The notes: generated by a model not told the origin, from the letters alone. A stretch of DNA of 64,000 bases from Erythrobacter sp. UBA1916 (GCA_002337385.1 DDFY01000032.1:1-64000), one strand, 5' to 3'; shown: positions 15,688-25,968, counted from the stretch's first letter. Numbers and translations: made by a program.

Positions 15688-18243
15688 ATGGTAAACGCTT
15701 CTAGGAAGAGATGCATCCGCAATATCTGGATCACGACATCGATGCTGGCACTGGTTGCCCTGCCTTCGGCAGCTTATGCTCAAGATACGGACGAAGCGGC
15801 CGCCGAAACCTCAGAACAGGGCGAGCCCGCACGCGAGGCTGTCGGCCTGAACGCAATTGTCGTGACCGCGCAGAAACGCGCGCAGTCGACGCAGGAGGTA
15901 GGCATCTCGATCACTGCTTTCGGGTCGGAGCAGCTGGAGATATTGGGTGTTAATGACGTCAAGAGCGTTGCGACCCTAGTGCCGGGCTTCACTGTCGCAC
16001 CGTCAAGCCGCAGCGCCCCGATCTATACCATTCGCGGTGTCGGCTTCGATACGCCAAACGCGTCGTCGTCTTCGCCAGTCGGCATCTATTATGATGAGGT
16101 GTCGTATCCCTATCCCGCGATGACCGCCGGCCCATCCTTCGACATGGAGCGCGTGGAAATCCTCAAGGGCCCTCAGGGCACCCTGTATGGCCGTAACACT
16201 ACCGGCGGTCTCGTGAACAACATCGCGGTAAAGCCCAGCGGACAAGACAGCGGCTATCTTCGCGTCGGTGCGGGAAATTACGGCAGCTTCAACACCGAAG
16301 GTGCCATCAACGGTGCATTGGGCGACACCATCAACGGCCGTTTTTCTTTCGGCACCGAACGCAGCACGAAAGGTTGGCAGGTCAACATCGACGATGGTAC
16401 AAGGCTTGGCGAAATCGATCGTATGGGCGCACGGCTTCAGCTGGATTGGCAGCCGACGGACAGGCTAACCTTCCTTCTGACGGGCAACTGGTGGCGTGAC
16501 AAGTCCGACACCCAGGTCGGCCAGGTCGTATCCATTTTCCCCAAGGCGGTGAATCAAACCGTCACACCCGAAAACTCAGGTGAAATCGCCAATATCCTCG
16601 ACGGGTTGGGCTTCCCTGGCGATGCCATCGTAAACATGGCTTTCATGCCCACCAACGCACATCAGGCGAAGTGGACGACTGAGCCCTATTTCTTTCAAGG
16701 CACCGAGGGCGGAAACGATTACAACCCCGTCCCTATAAACAATTACCGCCGCAACAACGAGCTTATGGGGCTGGCTCTGCGCGCGAATTTCGAAATCTCT
16801 CCTGCAGTTGAGCTTACCAGCCTCACCGCCTATACCGATTACGATCAGGAGCAGGGCCAGGACATTTCGGGCTGGAGCATTCCGAACGCGATTTCGATCG
16901 ACCGCGCAGAGATCGAATCCTTCTCGCAAGAATTGCGGCTTTCGGGCGATAGCGATCGGGCGAACTGGATCGCCGGCCTGTTCTACGCGCACGACAAGAC
17001 CTTTGAGAACAATTCAAACTGGAGCCCGGTCGGCACCAACACCGGTCCGTTGCGGCAAATTGCTGCGCAGGCCGTCGCTCAACAAGGCGGTAGTCTGGCT
17101 GAACAGGAAGACGTGCTTTACGGCTTCACCGATTGGGCCGGGAGAATCCGCCAAACGGTCGAGACGAAATCCGTGTTCGGCCAGTTGCAATACTCGGTCA
17201 CTCCGGCGATTGCTTTGACGGTGGGGGCGCGATACACGAAGGATAGCAATGACTTTGATGGTTGCACGGTCGATCAGGGCGACAACAGCATCGCTTCTGT
17301 GTGGAACGTTTTCTTTGAAGCGAACGGCATACCTTCCGATGTTTCGCCGGGAACCTGCGTCACCTATAACGGGGACCTCGCCGCTGTCATTCAGAGTGGC
17401 GGAGCGCTTCCTTTCCCTGCACAGGAACGTTCGCGGCAACAGTTGAACGAAGACAACTTCGCTGGGCGGCTGGGTATCGACATAAATTTGGACCCCGACA
17501 GCTTGTTGTACGCGTCCTTCACGCGTGGCTACAAATCGGGTGCGTTCCCCAATATCGACGCCAATGTGTCTACGCAGTACGAACCGGCACGGCAGGAACG
17601 CGTCGATGCGTTCGAGGCGGGCTTTAAACTTTCGCCAGCCTATGGCGTGACCCTGAACGGTGCGGCATTCTATTACGATTATAAGGACAAGCAGGTCTTC
17701 GGTGCAGTGCCGGATATCATCTTCGTCTATCTAAACCGTATCGTGAACATTCCCCAATCGCACCTGTATGGCTTTGAAGGCGAGGTGTCGGTAGCCCCTA
17801 TTGAAGGCCTATCGGTGCGGATCAGCGGGACCTACACCAAATCCAAGATCGACGAATATTTCGGTTTCGACCAGTATGGGCGGCAGCAGAATTTCGCCGG
17901 ACAAGGCTTTGCCTTTACACCGGAACTACAGTTGAACGGACTGGTCAGCTATGGCTTTGATGTCGGGTCAGATTTCTACGCAACTTTAACAGGTTCGGGC
18001 CGCTATACTAGCGAACAGCAAGGCGACCTGATCGGCGACCCGTATTTCCATATCAAGGACTATGCGGTATTTGACGCCAATGCGAGCATTGAAACGAATG
18101 ACGGTCGCTACAAGATCAGCGTGTTCGTTCGAAATCTGACCGACGAATATTACTGGAACAGTGTTCAGGGACTGCAGGACAGTGTGGTCCGCTTTGCCGG
18201 CGTGCCGCGGACTTGGGGCGGCTCTCTCACCGTCAGTTTCTGA
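15688..18243 (+). CDS. TonB-dependent outer-membrane receptor
   Basis: An 851-residue receptor. A signal peptide ends at about A31 (LPSAAYA), followed by a TonB-box-like region and the plug opening GLNAIVVTAQKRAQS, with VEILKGPQGTLYGRNTTGG in the plug and a C-terminal beta-barrel ending in aromatic SF. Start at ATG 15688 is preceded by GGGAGA at 15674-15679; an ATG at 15673 would include that site. It follows the diol-dehydrogenase gene by about 100 bases and is closed by a terminator, so it likely imports the substrate of this module (inference). It is of the iron-complex/nutrient outer-membrane receptor type used widely by sphingomonads for aromatics. Confidence 0.9.
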   Translation: MVNASRKRCIRNIWITTSMLALVALPSAAYAQDTDEAAAETSEQGEPAREAVGLNAIVVTAQKRAQSTQEVGISITAFGSEQLEILGVNDVKSVATLVPGFTVAPSSRSAPIYTIRGVGFDTPNASSSSPVGIYYDEVSYPYPAMTAGPSFDMERVEILKGPQGTLYGRNTTGGLVNNIAVKPSGQDSGYLRVGAGNYGSFNTEGAINGALGDTINGRFSFGTERSTKGWQVNIDDGTRLGEIDRMGARLQLDWQPTDRLTFLLTGNWWRDKSDTQVGQVVSIFPKAVNQTVTPENSGEIANILDGLGFPGDAIVNMAFMPTNAHQAKWTTEPYFFQGTEGGNDYNPVPINNYRRNNELMGLALRANFEISPAVELTSLTAYTDYDQEQGQDISGWSIPNAISIDRAEIESFSQELRLSGDSDRANWIAGLFYAHDKTFENNSNWSPVGTNTGPLRQIAAQAVAQQGGSLAEQEDVLYGFTDWAGRIRQTVETKSVFGQLQYSVTPAIALTVGARYTKDSNDFDGCTVDQGDNSIASVWNVFFEANGIPSDVSPGTCVTYNGDLAAVIQSGGALPFPAQERSRQQLNEDNFAGRLGIDINLDPDSLLYASFTRGYKSGAFPNIDANVSTQYEPARQERVDAFEAGFKLSPAYGVTLNGAAFYYDYKDKQVFGAVPDIIFVYLNRIVNIPQSHLYGFEGEVSVAPIEGLSVRISGTYTKSKIDEYFGFDQYGRQQNFAGQGFAFTPELQLNGLVSYGFDVGSDFYATLTGSGRYTSEQQGDLIGDPYFHIKDYAVFDANASIETNDGRYKISVFVRNLTDEYYWNSVQGLQDSVVRFAGVPRTWGGSLTVSF

Positions 18244-18249
18244 CCCCCT

Positions 18250-18283
18250 GGCCCGGGACGAGGAATCGCCCGGGCCCCTTTTT
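18250..18283 (+). terminator. Rho-independent terminator after the TonB receptor
   Basis: GGCCCGGG at 18250-18257 pairs with CCCGGGCC at 18269-18276, followed by CC and a run of five T. It ends the module that begins upstream. Confidence 0.85.
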
Positions 18284-19736
18284 GTCTTGCCGAAGCAGCA
18301 GTGCGGTCGATGCTGTCGCTACTCGACCCGCTAGTCCGGATCCTGACACGACGGCGCGGACAGATTTGGACCCTTATCGATGAATTGAATGATCGACACG
18401 GAATTCTGGTTCAGCTTTTCGTGCCCCCGTAAATTGACGTGGAGGAAGCGCTCGAAATAGTCGCGCGGAACCCCGATGTTTTGCAATATCTGCAGCATGG
18501 TAACGGGACGCACGGTGTTTGCGCCCTGCGCTCCTTACGCCTTCGTCAAATTACTCTTTTGCGGTGAGATCGCGATCGAAGGGGAAAACGTAGTCATCGT
18601 AGGTGCCGACAATATCGCCGGAGAGCCGAAAGCACCAATGTTGATGTCATGCAGCACCACATTTTTCGTTTGCTCTATCAGGCGCGCGACTTGGTACGAT
18701 GCGCGATCCTTGCCGAGATACTCATTGTCGCAACCGGAGTGCCATTTCTCATCAATCAGGCGATGGTCAAGAGGGGATGACCGCAATCGATGTAGGGACA
18801 AGTCGGCCCGCCGACGGCAGAATACTCGGCTCGTGCGAGTTAAATGGCTTTCGCAACGCAATACAGAGCAAGAAGAAGGCCGCCTACACCTGTGCTTCGA
18901 ACGAGAGCAATCTTGCGGGGCGCATCTGGGATCGTCTCGACGAGAACTCGCACATGGGTGCGATGGCATGCGTGATGTTCCAAGTGTCTCAGCCAAGCAC
19001 CAAGAGCAATATGGTTGACGGTTCCTCGTTCGATGGATTCACGAACACCTCCCTTACTCGACACTCTATTTCTTTCGGACCAATTGGGTATTTGATATCG
19101 GCTGGCATGAGTGCCTAGAAAGAGCGTCAAGAGCTATGCCGAGTCTGCCGGTATATTCATTACCTGATAGGGAGTGGTCGTGCACGATAGGAGGGGTAAA
19201 TCAAGTTGCGAGTCCTTGAAAAGGCATCAAACCAATGCATTAGACGGTTTTTGCGGGCCTTTTGCGGACCTTTCGGTCATAGCAAATTTCCTAAATATCT
19301 GAATGCAAATCTAAAAATAGGTCGAATGTGATGCCTCTTCTGGCACCATTATTCTCTTCCATGTCGACCCTAGGTGGTTCGACAAAGTGGAAGAATTATA
19401 GCATCTTAGCCCAATATTCCGGCTGGCGTTCGGGGCTAATCCGGACCCGGGAAAAGGTGCGATGCAGCCCGCGCATTGATCGGCGCAAGGGATCACCCGC
19501 GGCTGCCCTCCAGGGCTTGGAAGTAAGAGGCAATTGCGAGACGGCTTGAGCTTCGCCTGTCGCGCGTTCCGCTATGGCGTTGTTACTGCGCGCGCAAAGC
19601 AAGCCAAGCCTAGACGCATTGCTTGTGTCTAAGACTAGCCACTAGCCGAATCGTTTCTACAACACGCATCATGGCGAGCCATCGCCACTCACAACATGCG
19701 CTGGCGCCAAGTTCTGGTCACGGCCTCGCTCCAGGG
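18284..19736. pseudogene. Gene-poor stretch with probable decayed coding remnants
   Basis: About 1.45 kb with no intact gene I can support. On the minus strand, 18535-18790 reads protein-like in two frames that would need a frameshift to join: one frame gives KWHSGCDNEYLGKDRASYQV and IEQTKNVVLHDINIGAF, the other continues IVGTYDDYVFPFDRDL to a stop. A further short minus-strand frame at 18331-18513 starts GTG after GGAG. I do not recognise the family. 19140-19330 is AT-rich and featureless, and 19331-19736 shows no gene. The region separates the aromatic module from the sugar locus and may mark an old insertion or deletion. Confidence 0.4.
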
Positions 19737-21029
19737 TCACGCAGGCCTGCGGGCGAATATCCCGAAGCCGGCGATAATGGCGTAGCACAGCGCTGGTAGC
19801 GTCAGCGCGGTCGCGAGGCTGGTTGCATCCGCCAGTGCGCCGTAGAGCGTGGGAATGATCGCACCGCCCGCAATCGCGACATTGATGATACCCGAGCCAT
19901 CAGCCGCACGCGGCCCCAGCTTTTCGCACGCGAGCGAGAAGATCGTCGGGAACATGATCGAATTCATCAGGCCCACCGCCAGCAGCGAGTAACCCGCCAA
20001 TTCACCCGTCGAATTGGTCGAAATCGCAATCAGCGCAATTGCGCCTGTAGCGACGGTCGCCAAAAGCAAACCCGGGCTGACCACGCGCAGCAGCCACGAG
20101 CCAATAAAGCGCCCGACCAGCGCACCGCCCCAGTAAAGCGAGATCAGCTTGCCGGCTTGCTGCTCAGGAATGTTGAGCACATCGGCCTGCATCAGATAGG
20201 TCACGATAAAGCTGCCGATCGCCACTTCGGCACCGACGTAAAGAAAGATGCATGCCGCACCATATCCAAACCGCGGCCGCTTCAGCAGCAACAAGCCGTC
20301 AACGAAACTCGTCGCCTCGTGCTTTTCGCCCTTGAGCCGGTTGCGGAACAGCCAGACCACGCCAGCAACCACAGCCAGCGCCGCTGCAAGGCCGAGATAG
20401 CCATGGACGATCGCCTGGCTTTCAGCAGTACGGTAAGCGTCGAGTTCTGGCCCTGACAGGTCAGCTGCGGAGACAGTGGCGAGACCGCCAAGAATCAGGA
20501 TCGACCCGAAATAGGGGAAGCTCGTGGTGCCAAGCGAATTGAACGCTTGGGCGAAGGTAAGCCGGCTGTGGGATGTCTTCGCAGGGCCAAGCAGGCTGAT
20601 CAGAGGGTTAGCGACAATCTGAACCAGCACCACGCCAGTCGCGAGAATGAAGTAGGCGAACAGGAACAGGCCGAACACGGCAGACTGGCTCGCCGGGATG
20701 AACAGCAGGCAGCCCACCATCATGGTCAGAAGGCCCGCCGCAGCGCCGCGCATGTAGCCGATCTTCTTCACCAGGCGCGCGCCTGGGATTCCGACCACGG
20801 CATAGGCGATGAAAAAGCAGAACTGGACCAGCGACGCTTCGAAAAAGCTCAGCGTGAACAGTTCCTTGAGCTTGGGGATGATCACATCGTTAAGGGAGGT
20901 GATCCCGCCAAAAATGAAGAACAGGCCAAACACGAAATAGTTGAGGCCAGGCGCGTCAATCGGCGCGCCCTGTTCCTCGACCGCAACAGGATCGGTGCTC
21001 GACGAAATGTCGGGTGCCAGCGCCATCAT
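19737..21029 (-). CDS. Sugar MFS transporter, FucP/GluP family
   Basis: A 430-residue, twelve-helix transporter of the fucose/glucose/galactose:H+ symporter group. Family marks include the opening of the first helix (FGLFFIFGGITSLNDVIIPK) and a motif near helix 3 (VGIPGARLVKKIGYMRG). It sits 110 bases after the GH3 glucosidase gene on the same strand and most likely takes up the monosaccharide released by it. A transporter of this kind is usual in sphingomonad and Bacteroidetes-type glycan loci. No AACGTT operator was seen immediately before it, so it probably depends on the GH3 promoter. Confidence 0.87.
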   Translation of the reverse strand: MMALAPDISSSTDPVAVEEQGAPIDAPGLNYFVFGLFFIFGGITSLNDVIIPKLKELFTLSFFEASLVQFCFFIAYAVVGIPGARLVKKIGYMRGAAAGLLTMMVGCLLFIPASQSAVFGLFLFAYFILATGVVLVQIVANPLISLLGPAKTSHSRLTFAQAFNSLGTTSFPYFGSILILGGLATVSAADLSGPELDAYRTAESQAIVHGYLGLAAALAVVAGVVWLFRNRLKGEKHEATSFVDGLLLLKRPRFGYGAACIFLYVGAEVAIGSFIVTYLMQADVLNIPEQQAGKLISLYWGGALVGRFIGSWLLRVVSPGLLLATVATGAIALIAISTNSTGELAGYSLLAVGLMNSIMFPTIFSLACEKLGPRAADGSGIINVAIAGGAIIPTLYGALADATSLATALTLPALCYAIIAGFGIFARRPA

Positions 21030-21138
21030 TCTTCTCCCATTGGCCGGACCTTGTGCCGGTTCCAGATTCTCTGATCGTCAGATTGCGCGGGCTACTACGC
21101 CGTTCCGACGATATGCCAATACATGACACCGCTTCGCC

Positions 21139-23520
21139 TCAAAACGAACAATCGGTTCCTTCGGGCAACTGCGTGCGGTTGATCGCCGAAATGCTCAGTT
21201 CCAGCGGCCCTTGCGAGGTGATCGTGATGTCATTGGCGTCTTCGCTGATGCAGGCCTGAGTCAGCACCATTTCGCGCCACGCCTTGCCGCCGCTAACGGC
21301 AAAGTTCGGCGTTACATCGAGCACCCTGTCGCCAACCGTTAAGGTCACCGGAGCCGTGGGGCTGGCAGCAAGCGAATAGTCGATCACGAAAGCGCCCGTG
21401 GCGTTGCCGTCGTCAACCAAAGTGAGCGAGGCGCCCGGAGCGAAGGTGATCAGGCGCGCATCTTCCTGACGCAGCCGGTCGACGCCCTTCGCGTCAATCC
21501 CGTTGGCATCGCCGCGCAGGCCGGGCAGAGGGGTGCCACCAGCGCTGGCGACAACCCCGGCATCGAGCCGACCATTGCTGAACCACGCGGCAGCGGGAGC
21601 CTCATTCAAAAGATCACAGCTTTCATCGAGCGTGGCGGTGCCGCCGACCTGGCCCGTCGCCAGACCATAGCCGACATTGAACAGCGCGCCCTCCGGGCCG
21701 TTGACTGGATGGCCGTTGCACGCGGCGGGCCAGCTAAACGAGAGCCGTCCGCTCGCCTCGCGCTCACCCAGCAGGATGTCGGCCACGCCTTCGCCTTCGC
21801 CGCCGGGCAGCCAGCTGGCAACGAAAGCATCGGCAGCGTTAAGCTCGCGGTTCATCCACATAGGACGGCCGGACAGGAACACCGCCACGGTGGGGATGCC
21901 ATTCGCCTTGAACTCGCGGAGCAGCTCAAGCCCCTCGGCGTCCTGAAAAATCGCGTTCTTGCGGTCGCCATAGTATTCGGCATAGGCGCGCTCGCCGAAC
22001 ACCACGATCGCAACGTCAGGCTTGCTCGCATAGCTGCCATCGGGCGATAGCGTTGCCTCGCCGCCGTTGGCGGTCACGGCTTCGTCGATGCCCTGCCAGA
22101 TCGAGGTCGCTCCCGGAAACAGCTCGTTGCCCAGTTCGCGTCCGCCCTGCCAGGTGAGCGTCCAGCCGCCGGAAGCTTGGGCGATGCTGTCGGCAGCCGC
22201 CCCGGCGACCAGCACATTGGCCCCGTCGCGGATCGGGAGAACACCGCTGTTCTTCAGGATCACTTGCGACTTGGCCACGGCCTCGCGGGCAAGCGCCCGG
22301 TGCTCTGGCGACCCGATCAGCGCAAATTCGCCGCCCACTCCGCGCTCGGAGGGCCTGCGCGCCTCGGGGTCGAGCAGACCGGCGCGCTGCTTGACCTCGA
22401 GAATGCGGGTGACCGCGCGGTCAAGCGTCACCATGGGAATGGTGCCGTCGTTTACGTCGGCAACCATGGTCTCCATCAGCGCCTTCCAGTCGTCGGGGAT
22501 CATGTAGATGTCGAGGCCCGCCTCGAGTGAGCGGACACAGTCCGTCACGGTGCAGCCCTGCACCTGTCCGTGGCCGTTCCAGTCACCCACAACCAGCCCG
22601 TCGAAACCCAGCTCACCCCGGAGGAACCCGGTCAGCAGCTCCTTGTTGCCATGCATCTTCTTGCCGTTGATCGAGTTGAAGCTGGCCATCACCGCCTGAA
22701 CGCCCGCGTTGATTACCGCGGGGTAAGGCACCGCGTGGATCTTCTTGAGATCCTCGATGTTGCCGTTCACATCGCCGGTATCGATGCCGAGCGTGGTGCC
22801 GCCATCGCCGAAGAAGTGCTTGGCCGTGGCGATCACATGCCCGGTGCCGAGAAAGTCCGGGTCGCCTTTGCGGCCCTGCAACCCTTCCACCAGCGCCACG
22901 CCGAGTTCGGCCACCAGCTCAGGGTTTTCGGAATAGCTTTCGAAGGTCCGGCCCCAGCGGTCATCGCGTGCAACCGCAACCGTGGGTGAAAAGTCCCAGT
23001 CGATCCCGGTGACTTCGATCTCGACTGCGGTGGCCTTGCCGATGCGGCGGACGAGGTCAGGATCGTGCGTGGCGCCGAGGCCAATGTTGTGGGGGAAGAT
23101 CGTCGCTCCGACCACATTGGTATGGCCGTGGACCGCGTCGGTGCCCCACATGGTCGGGATCACCGGCTCGCCATTGGGCAAGGGCTTGACCGAGGCGTCG
23201 TACATTTCGTCGGCGAGGCGCAGCCACTCGGAAGCCGGCGCGAATTCGTCGCCATAAGGGCCGCCGTTGCCGCCGTTGAGGTAGCTGCCGAAGCGGTAGC
23301 GCTCCATGTCTTCGGGCGTGAAGGAGTTGATCTGCGGCTGGATCAGCTGGGCAACCTTATGCTCGACCGACATGCGCGAGATGAGGTCAGCGATCTGCGC
23401 ATCCGGATCGGAAACGATGGCACCTGACACCGTTTGCGGACTGTCGGCATAGGCTGTCGTACAACCAGCCAATCCCACAGCTGCCCCCAAGGCAAGCATA
23501 GCATTCAGACGCATTCGCAT
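21139..23520 (-). CDS. GH3 beta-glucosidase / exo-beta-glucanase lipoprotein
   Basis: A 793-residue glycoside hydrolase family 3 enzyme. It begins with a lipoprotein signal whose lipobox is LAGC (Cys20). The GH3 N-terminal barrel carries KHFFGDG (234-240) and the nucleophile D313 in GLVVGDWNGHG; the C-terminal alpha/beta domain follows, and an added beta-sandwich ends the protein, as in marine ExoP-type exo-1,3/1,4-beta-glucanases. It probably acts in the periplasm or at the outer membrane on beta-gluco-oligosaccharides. I set the start at ATG 23520, because the longer frame from 23556 would run into the likely operator. Confidence 0.88.
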   Translation of the reverse strand: MRMRLNAMLALGAAVGLAGCTTAYADSPQTVSGAIVSDPDAQIADLISRMSVEHKVAQLIQPQINSFTPEDMERYRFGSYLNGGNGGPYGDEFAPASEWLRLADEMYDASVKPLPNGEPVIPTMWGTDAVHGHTNVVGATIFPHNIGLGATHDPDLVRRIGKATAVEIEVTGIDWDFSPTVAVARDDRWGRTFESYSENPELVAELGVALVEGLQGRKGDPDFLGTGHVIATAKHFFGDGGTTLGIDTGDVNGNIEDLKKIHAVPYPAVINAGVQAVMASFNSINGKKMHGNKELLTGFLRGELGFDGLVVGDWNGHGQVQGCTVTDCVRSLEAGLDIYMIPDDWKALMETMVADVNDGTIPMVTLDRAVTRILEVKQRAGLLDPEARRPSERGVGGEFALIGSPEHRALAREAVAKSQVILKNSGVLPIRDGANVLVAGAAADSIAQASGGWTLTWQGGRELGNELFPGATSIWQGIDEAVTANGGEATLSPDGSYASKPDVAIVVFGERAYAEYYGDRKNAIFQDAEGLELLREFKANGIPTVAVFLSGRPMWMNRELNAADAFVASWLPGGEGEGVADILLGEREASGRLSFSWPAACNGHPVNGPEGALFNVGYGLATGQVGGTATLDESCDLLNEAPAAAWFSNGRLDAGVVASAGGTPLPGLRGDANGIDAKGVDRLRQEDARLITFAPGASLTLVDDGNATGAFVIDYSLAASPTAPVTLTVGDRVLDVTPNFAVSGGKAWREMVLTQACISEDANDITITSQGPLELSISAINRTQLPEGTDCSF

Positions 23521-23558
23521 TGCTTTTTGACCCTCTCCGATCCCTGCCAACGTCACGT

Positions 23559-23572
23559 TGCGAACGTTAACA
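23559..23572 (-). promoter_or_regulatory. Candidate LacI-type operator before the GH3 gene
   Basis: TGCGAACGTTAACA is a near-perfect palindrome centred on the CG typical of LacI-family sites, 39 bases upstream of the GH3 start. A closely similar TGAGAACGTTATCA (minus-strand reading) lies upstream of the TonB receptor of the same locus. Confidence 0.55.
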
Positions 23573-23610
23573 TTTCATGAGATACACTACGATTACCGAA
23601 TTGCAAAGAG

Positions 23611-24822
23611 CTAGTTCAGGCGTGAAATCGTCACGATCAGCAGGCACGCCGACGCTGCCAAAAGAGCGAGGAACAGGAACAATGCGCTGAAACCAAAGGC
23701 TGGGACCAGCGCGATGGTAAGGCCGGGAATAATTAGCGATGGGACGGTGTTTGTCAGATTGAATACCCCGAGATCCCGCCCGCGGAGCTGGGGCCGGCGA
23801 AGAACGCGGAGCGTCTGGCTCGAATGCAGCGACAGGAACGTTATCGAGGACACGCCGAACAAAAGGTATCCCGCCAGTGCACCGGACAGCCCGCTGGCAA
23901 GCGCCATGACCAGCAATCCCATCGAGGCGAGGCCCGCAAGGATCGCGAGCGGCCGCATGGGGCGCGCATTCCTGTCAGACCAGCGACCGGCGAACAGCGC
24001 GATCGGAACGGCGATGGCCAGAACAATGCCAAACAGCTGCGCCGCCGAGTTCTCGCTCAAATCGGGCGACAGAGACCTGAGCCAGAACAGCAGGAAAGCG
24101 AACAGGGCCGCTTCGGAGACTTGCACCAACAGCCTGGCAAGCCACATGCCGCTAATCTGTGATCGCTTGCGGCGAAGGCCTGGCGCATCCGCGGCTGCTG
24201 GCTTTGCTGGCACCATGAGGTGCGGCAATCGTCGCCCTTTGCCCAGCAGCAAGGCAGGAAGCACCATCGCGGTGACAATCAGCGAAACCACAATCCGCCG
24301 TTGCTCCCCGTCTGCCAGACCGGGTATCGTAACGATCGCTCCCGACAGGGCGCCAAGGGCAGGCCCAAAGGCAAAGAGCCCGCCCAGCAGGCCCTTTTGG
24401 GCATCGGGCACGCAATCCCCCGCCCATGCCGCTATCGGGGCGAGCATCATATTGAGAGCGAGCTGCCAGAGCATCACGCATGCGACCAGCTGCCAGATGC
24501 TCTCTGCCTGCCCCGAGACGTTGAGCAGGATGCCCGACAGCAACAGTCCCGCCAGGATCCAGCCGCGCCGGTGGCCAGATCGGTCGCTCAACCAGCCGAA
24601 GCCGATATTCGCGAGGCTGGCGACAATGGCGCCGCCGAATGTCGCATAGGACAGCGCTTTTACGTCCACAGTGCCGGCCAGATCGATGACCTGAACCGGC
24701 AAGAGAACCGTGAGGAAAGGAACGTAGGCGACGGCACCGCCAGCAGAGGCCAGTGCCAACAGCAGTAGAAACCACAGCGGTTGGCGGGGCTCTGGCGCTG
24801 CTTCAGTCAAGAGACCTGACAC
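23611..24822 (-). CDS. MFS transporter
   Basis: A 403-residue major facilitator protein with about twelve hydrophobic segments and the MFS signature between helices 2 and 3 (GFGWLSDRSGHRRGW). The reading frame is open to 24864, but that would overlap the lacI-type gene by 62 bases; GTG 24822 or TTG 24810 are the realistic starts and neither has a strong ribosome site, so expression is probably coupled to the regulator gene. Lying between LacI and the GH3 gene, it is a candidate inner-membrane importer for an oligosaccharide of this locus; the substrate is not evident. Confidence 0.8.
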   Translation of the reverse strand: MSGLLTEAAPEPRQPLWFLLLLALASAGGAVAYVPFLTVLLPVQVIDLAGTVDVKALSYATFGGAIVASLANIGFGWLSDRSGHRRGWILAGLLLSGILLNVSGQAESIWQLVACVMLWQLALNMMLAPIAAWAGDCVPDAQKGLLGGLFAFGPALGALSGAIVTIPGLADGEQRRIVVSLIVTAMVLPALLLGKGRRLPHLMVPAKPAAADAPGLRRKRSQISGMWLARLLVQVSEAALFAFLLFWLRSLSPDLSENSAAQLFGIVLAIAVPIALFAGRWSDRNARPMRPLAILAGLASMGLLVMALASGLSGALAGYLLFGVSSITFLSLHSSQTLRVLRRPQLRGRDLGVFNLTNTVPSLIIPGLTIALVPAFGFSALFLFLALLAASACLLIVTISRLN

Positions 24823-25864
24823 GTGGCGGCGCGGTCGACGACCGCATGACCATCTTGCCTGCAACGTTGATCGGCTCTGTCGGCAGGGGCTTACGGTCCG
24901 GGCCGATAAGCAGCTTCACCGCCTGCGAGATCGTTTCTGCCACGGGCTGATCGACCGCGGTCAGCGGTGGATGCGTGAAGCGAACGACGGGCGTATTATC
25001 GAAACTCACCACTGACAGGTCGTCAGGCACTGCAAGGCCAAGGTCGCTCGCCACCTCAAGCGTCGCCAGCGCCATCTGGTCGCTCGAAGCGACAATGGCG
25101 GTCACGCGATCCTCACGGTCCAGCAATTTGCGCGCGGCCTGAAGACCGCTTTCGAACCCGAAATCACCGCGCTCGCAGAGCCCGTCGACCGCTAGCCCCG
25201 CCGCCTTCATCGCGTTCGTCCAGCCTTCGATGCGCCATCCGCTGAGGCTATATTCTTCCGGCCCGGCGATCAGGCCGATCCGGGTATGACCAAGGCCGAG
25301 CAAGTGTTCGGTAGCCATTCCCGCGGAATGCTCGTCGTCCATCGTCAGGCGCAGGCCGGGGCCCGGTTCGAGCGAACCGATCCGCGCAAAGGGGATGTTC
25401 TTCTTTGCCAGGAACCCGGAGATCAGCGGGTTTTCCGAATGCGGCGGGGTCAGGATCACGCCATCGGGTTGCAGCGCCGCAATCGTTGCCGACAGTTCGC
25501 GCTCGACATGATCGCTGTGTGTGTCGACGAGTTCGACCATCATGCGATAGCCATATTCGGCACAGGTCAGCATCCCGCCGAGAAGCATCTGGTCGACCCA
25601 GTCGGTGCCGCTGCGGCCACGCCATTCGGCGATGGTCTTGTCCCGGTCATTCAGCGCGAGGATCAGGTAGGAGCGCGATCCGCTCATCCTTTGTGCGGCG
25701 ATTGAGGGGACATAGCCCAGCTTGTCGATCGACGCCTGGACCCGTTCCTTCATCTCAGGACGAACGTTGGGCCCGTTGTTGATGACGCGGCTCACCGTCT
25801 GCAGCGAGACCCCGGCATCGGCGGCGACATGTTTGATCGTGACGGCCTGACGTCGTCTAGCCAT
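24803..25864 (-). CDS. LacI-family transcriptional regulator
   Basis: A 353-residue repressor with the classical N-terminal LacI HTH and hinge (TIKHVAADAGVSLQTVSRVI, then NVRPEMKERVQ) and a sugar-binding effector domain. It lies at the centre of the glycan locus on the same strand. Near-palindromes with an AACGTT core upstream of the GH3 gene and the TonB receptor are its likely targets. A weaker TTACGCGTTA at 25950-25959, within its own upstream region, could serve autoregulation. Its inducer is probably the sugar handled by the locus. Confidence 0.9.
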   Translation of the reverse strand: MARRRQAVTIKHVAADAGVSLQTVSRVINNGPNVRPEMKERVQASIDKLGYVPSIAAQRMSGSRSYLILALNDRDKTIAEWRGRSGTDWVDQMLLGGMLTCAEYGYRMMVELVDTHSDHVERELSATIAALQPDGVILTPPHSENPLISGFLAKKNIPFARIGSLEPGPGLRLTMDDEHSAGMATEHLLGLGHTRIGLIAGPEEYSLSGWRIEGWTNAMKAAGLAVDGLCERGDFGFESGLQAARKLLDREDRVTAIVASSDQMALATLEVASDLGLAVPDDLSVVSFDNTPVVRFTHPPLTAVDQPVAETISQAVKLLIGPDRKPLPTEPINVAGKMVMRSSTAPPRVRSLD

Positions 25865-25968
25865 GACTTGCCTGCTTCATACCCAGTTCTCGGAAGAGAG
25901 TGCGCTAGCCGATTGATCGGCGCATTGCCAGATGCACAAACGATTGCGCTTACGCGTTACGCTCACCA

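Noticed and set aside
18476..19018. 180-residue plus-strand frame as a gene
   Set aside because: No ribosome site or domain, overlaps opposite-strand protein-like fragments, and composition is not typical of a real protein.
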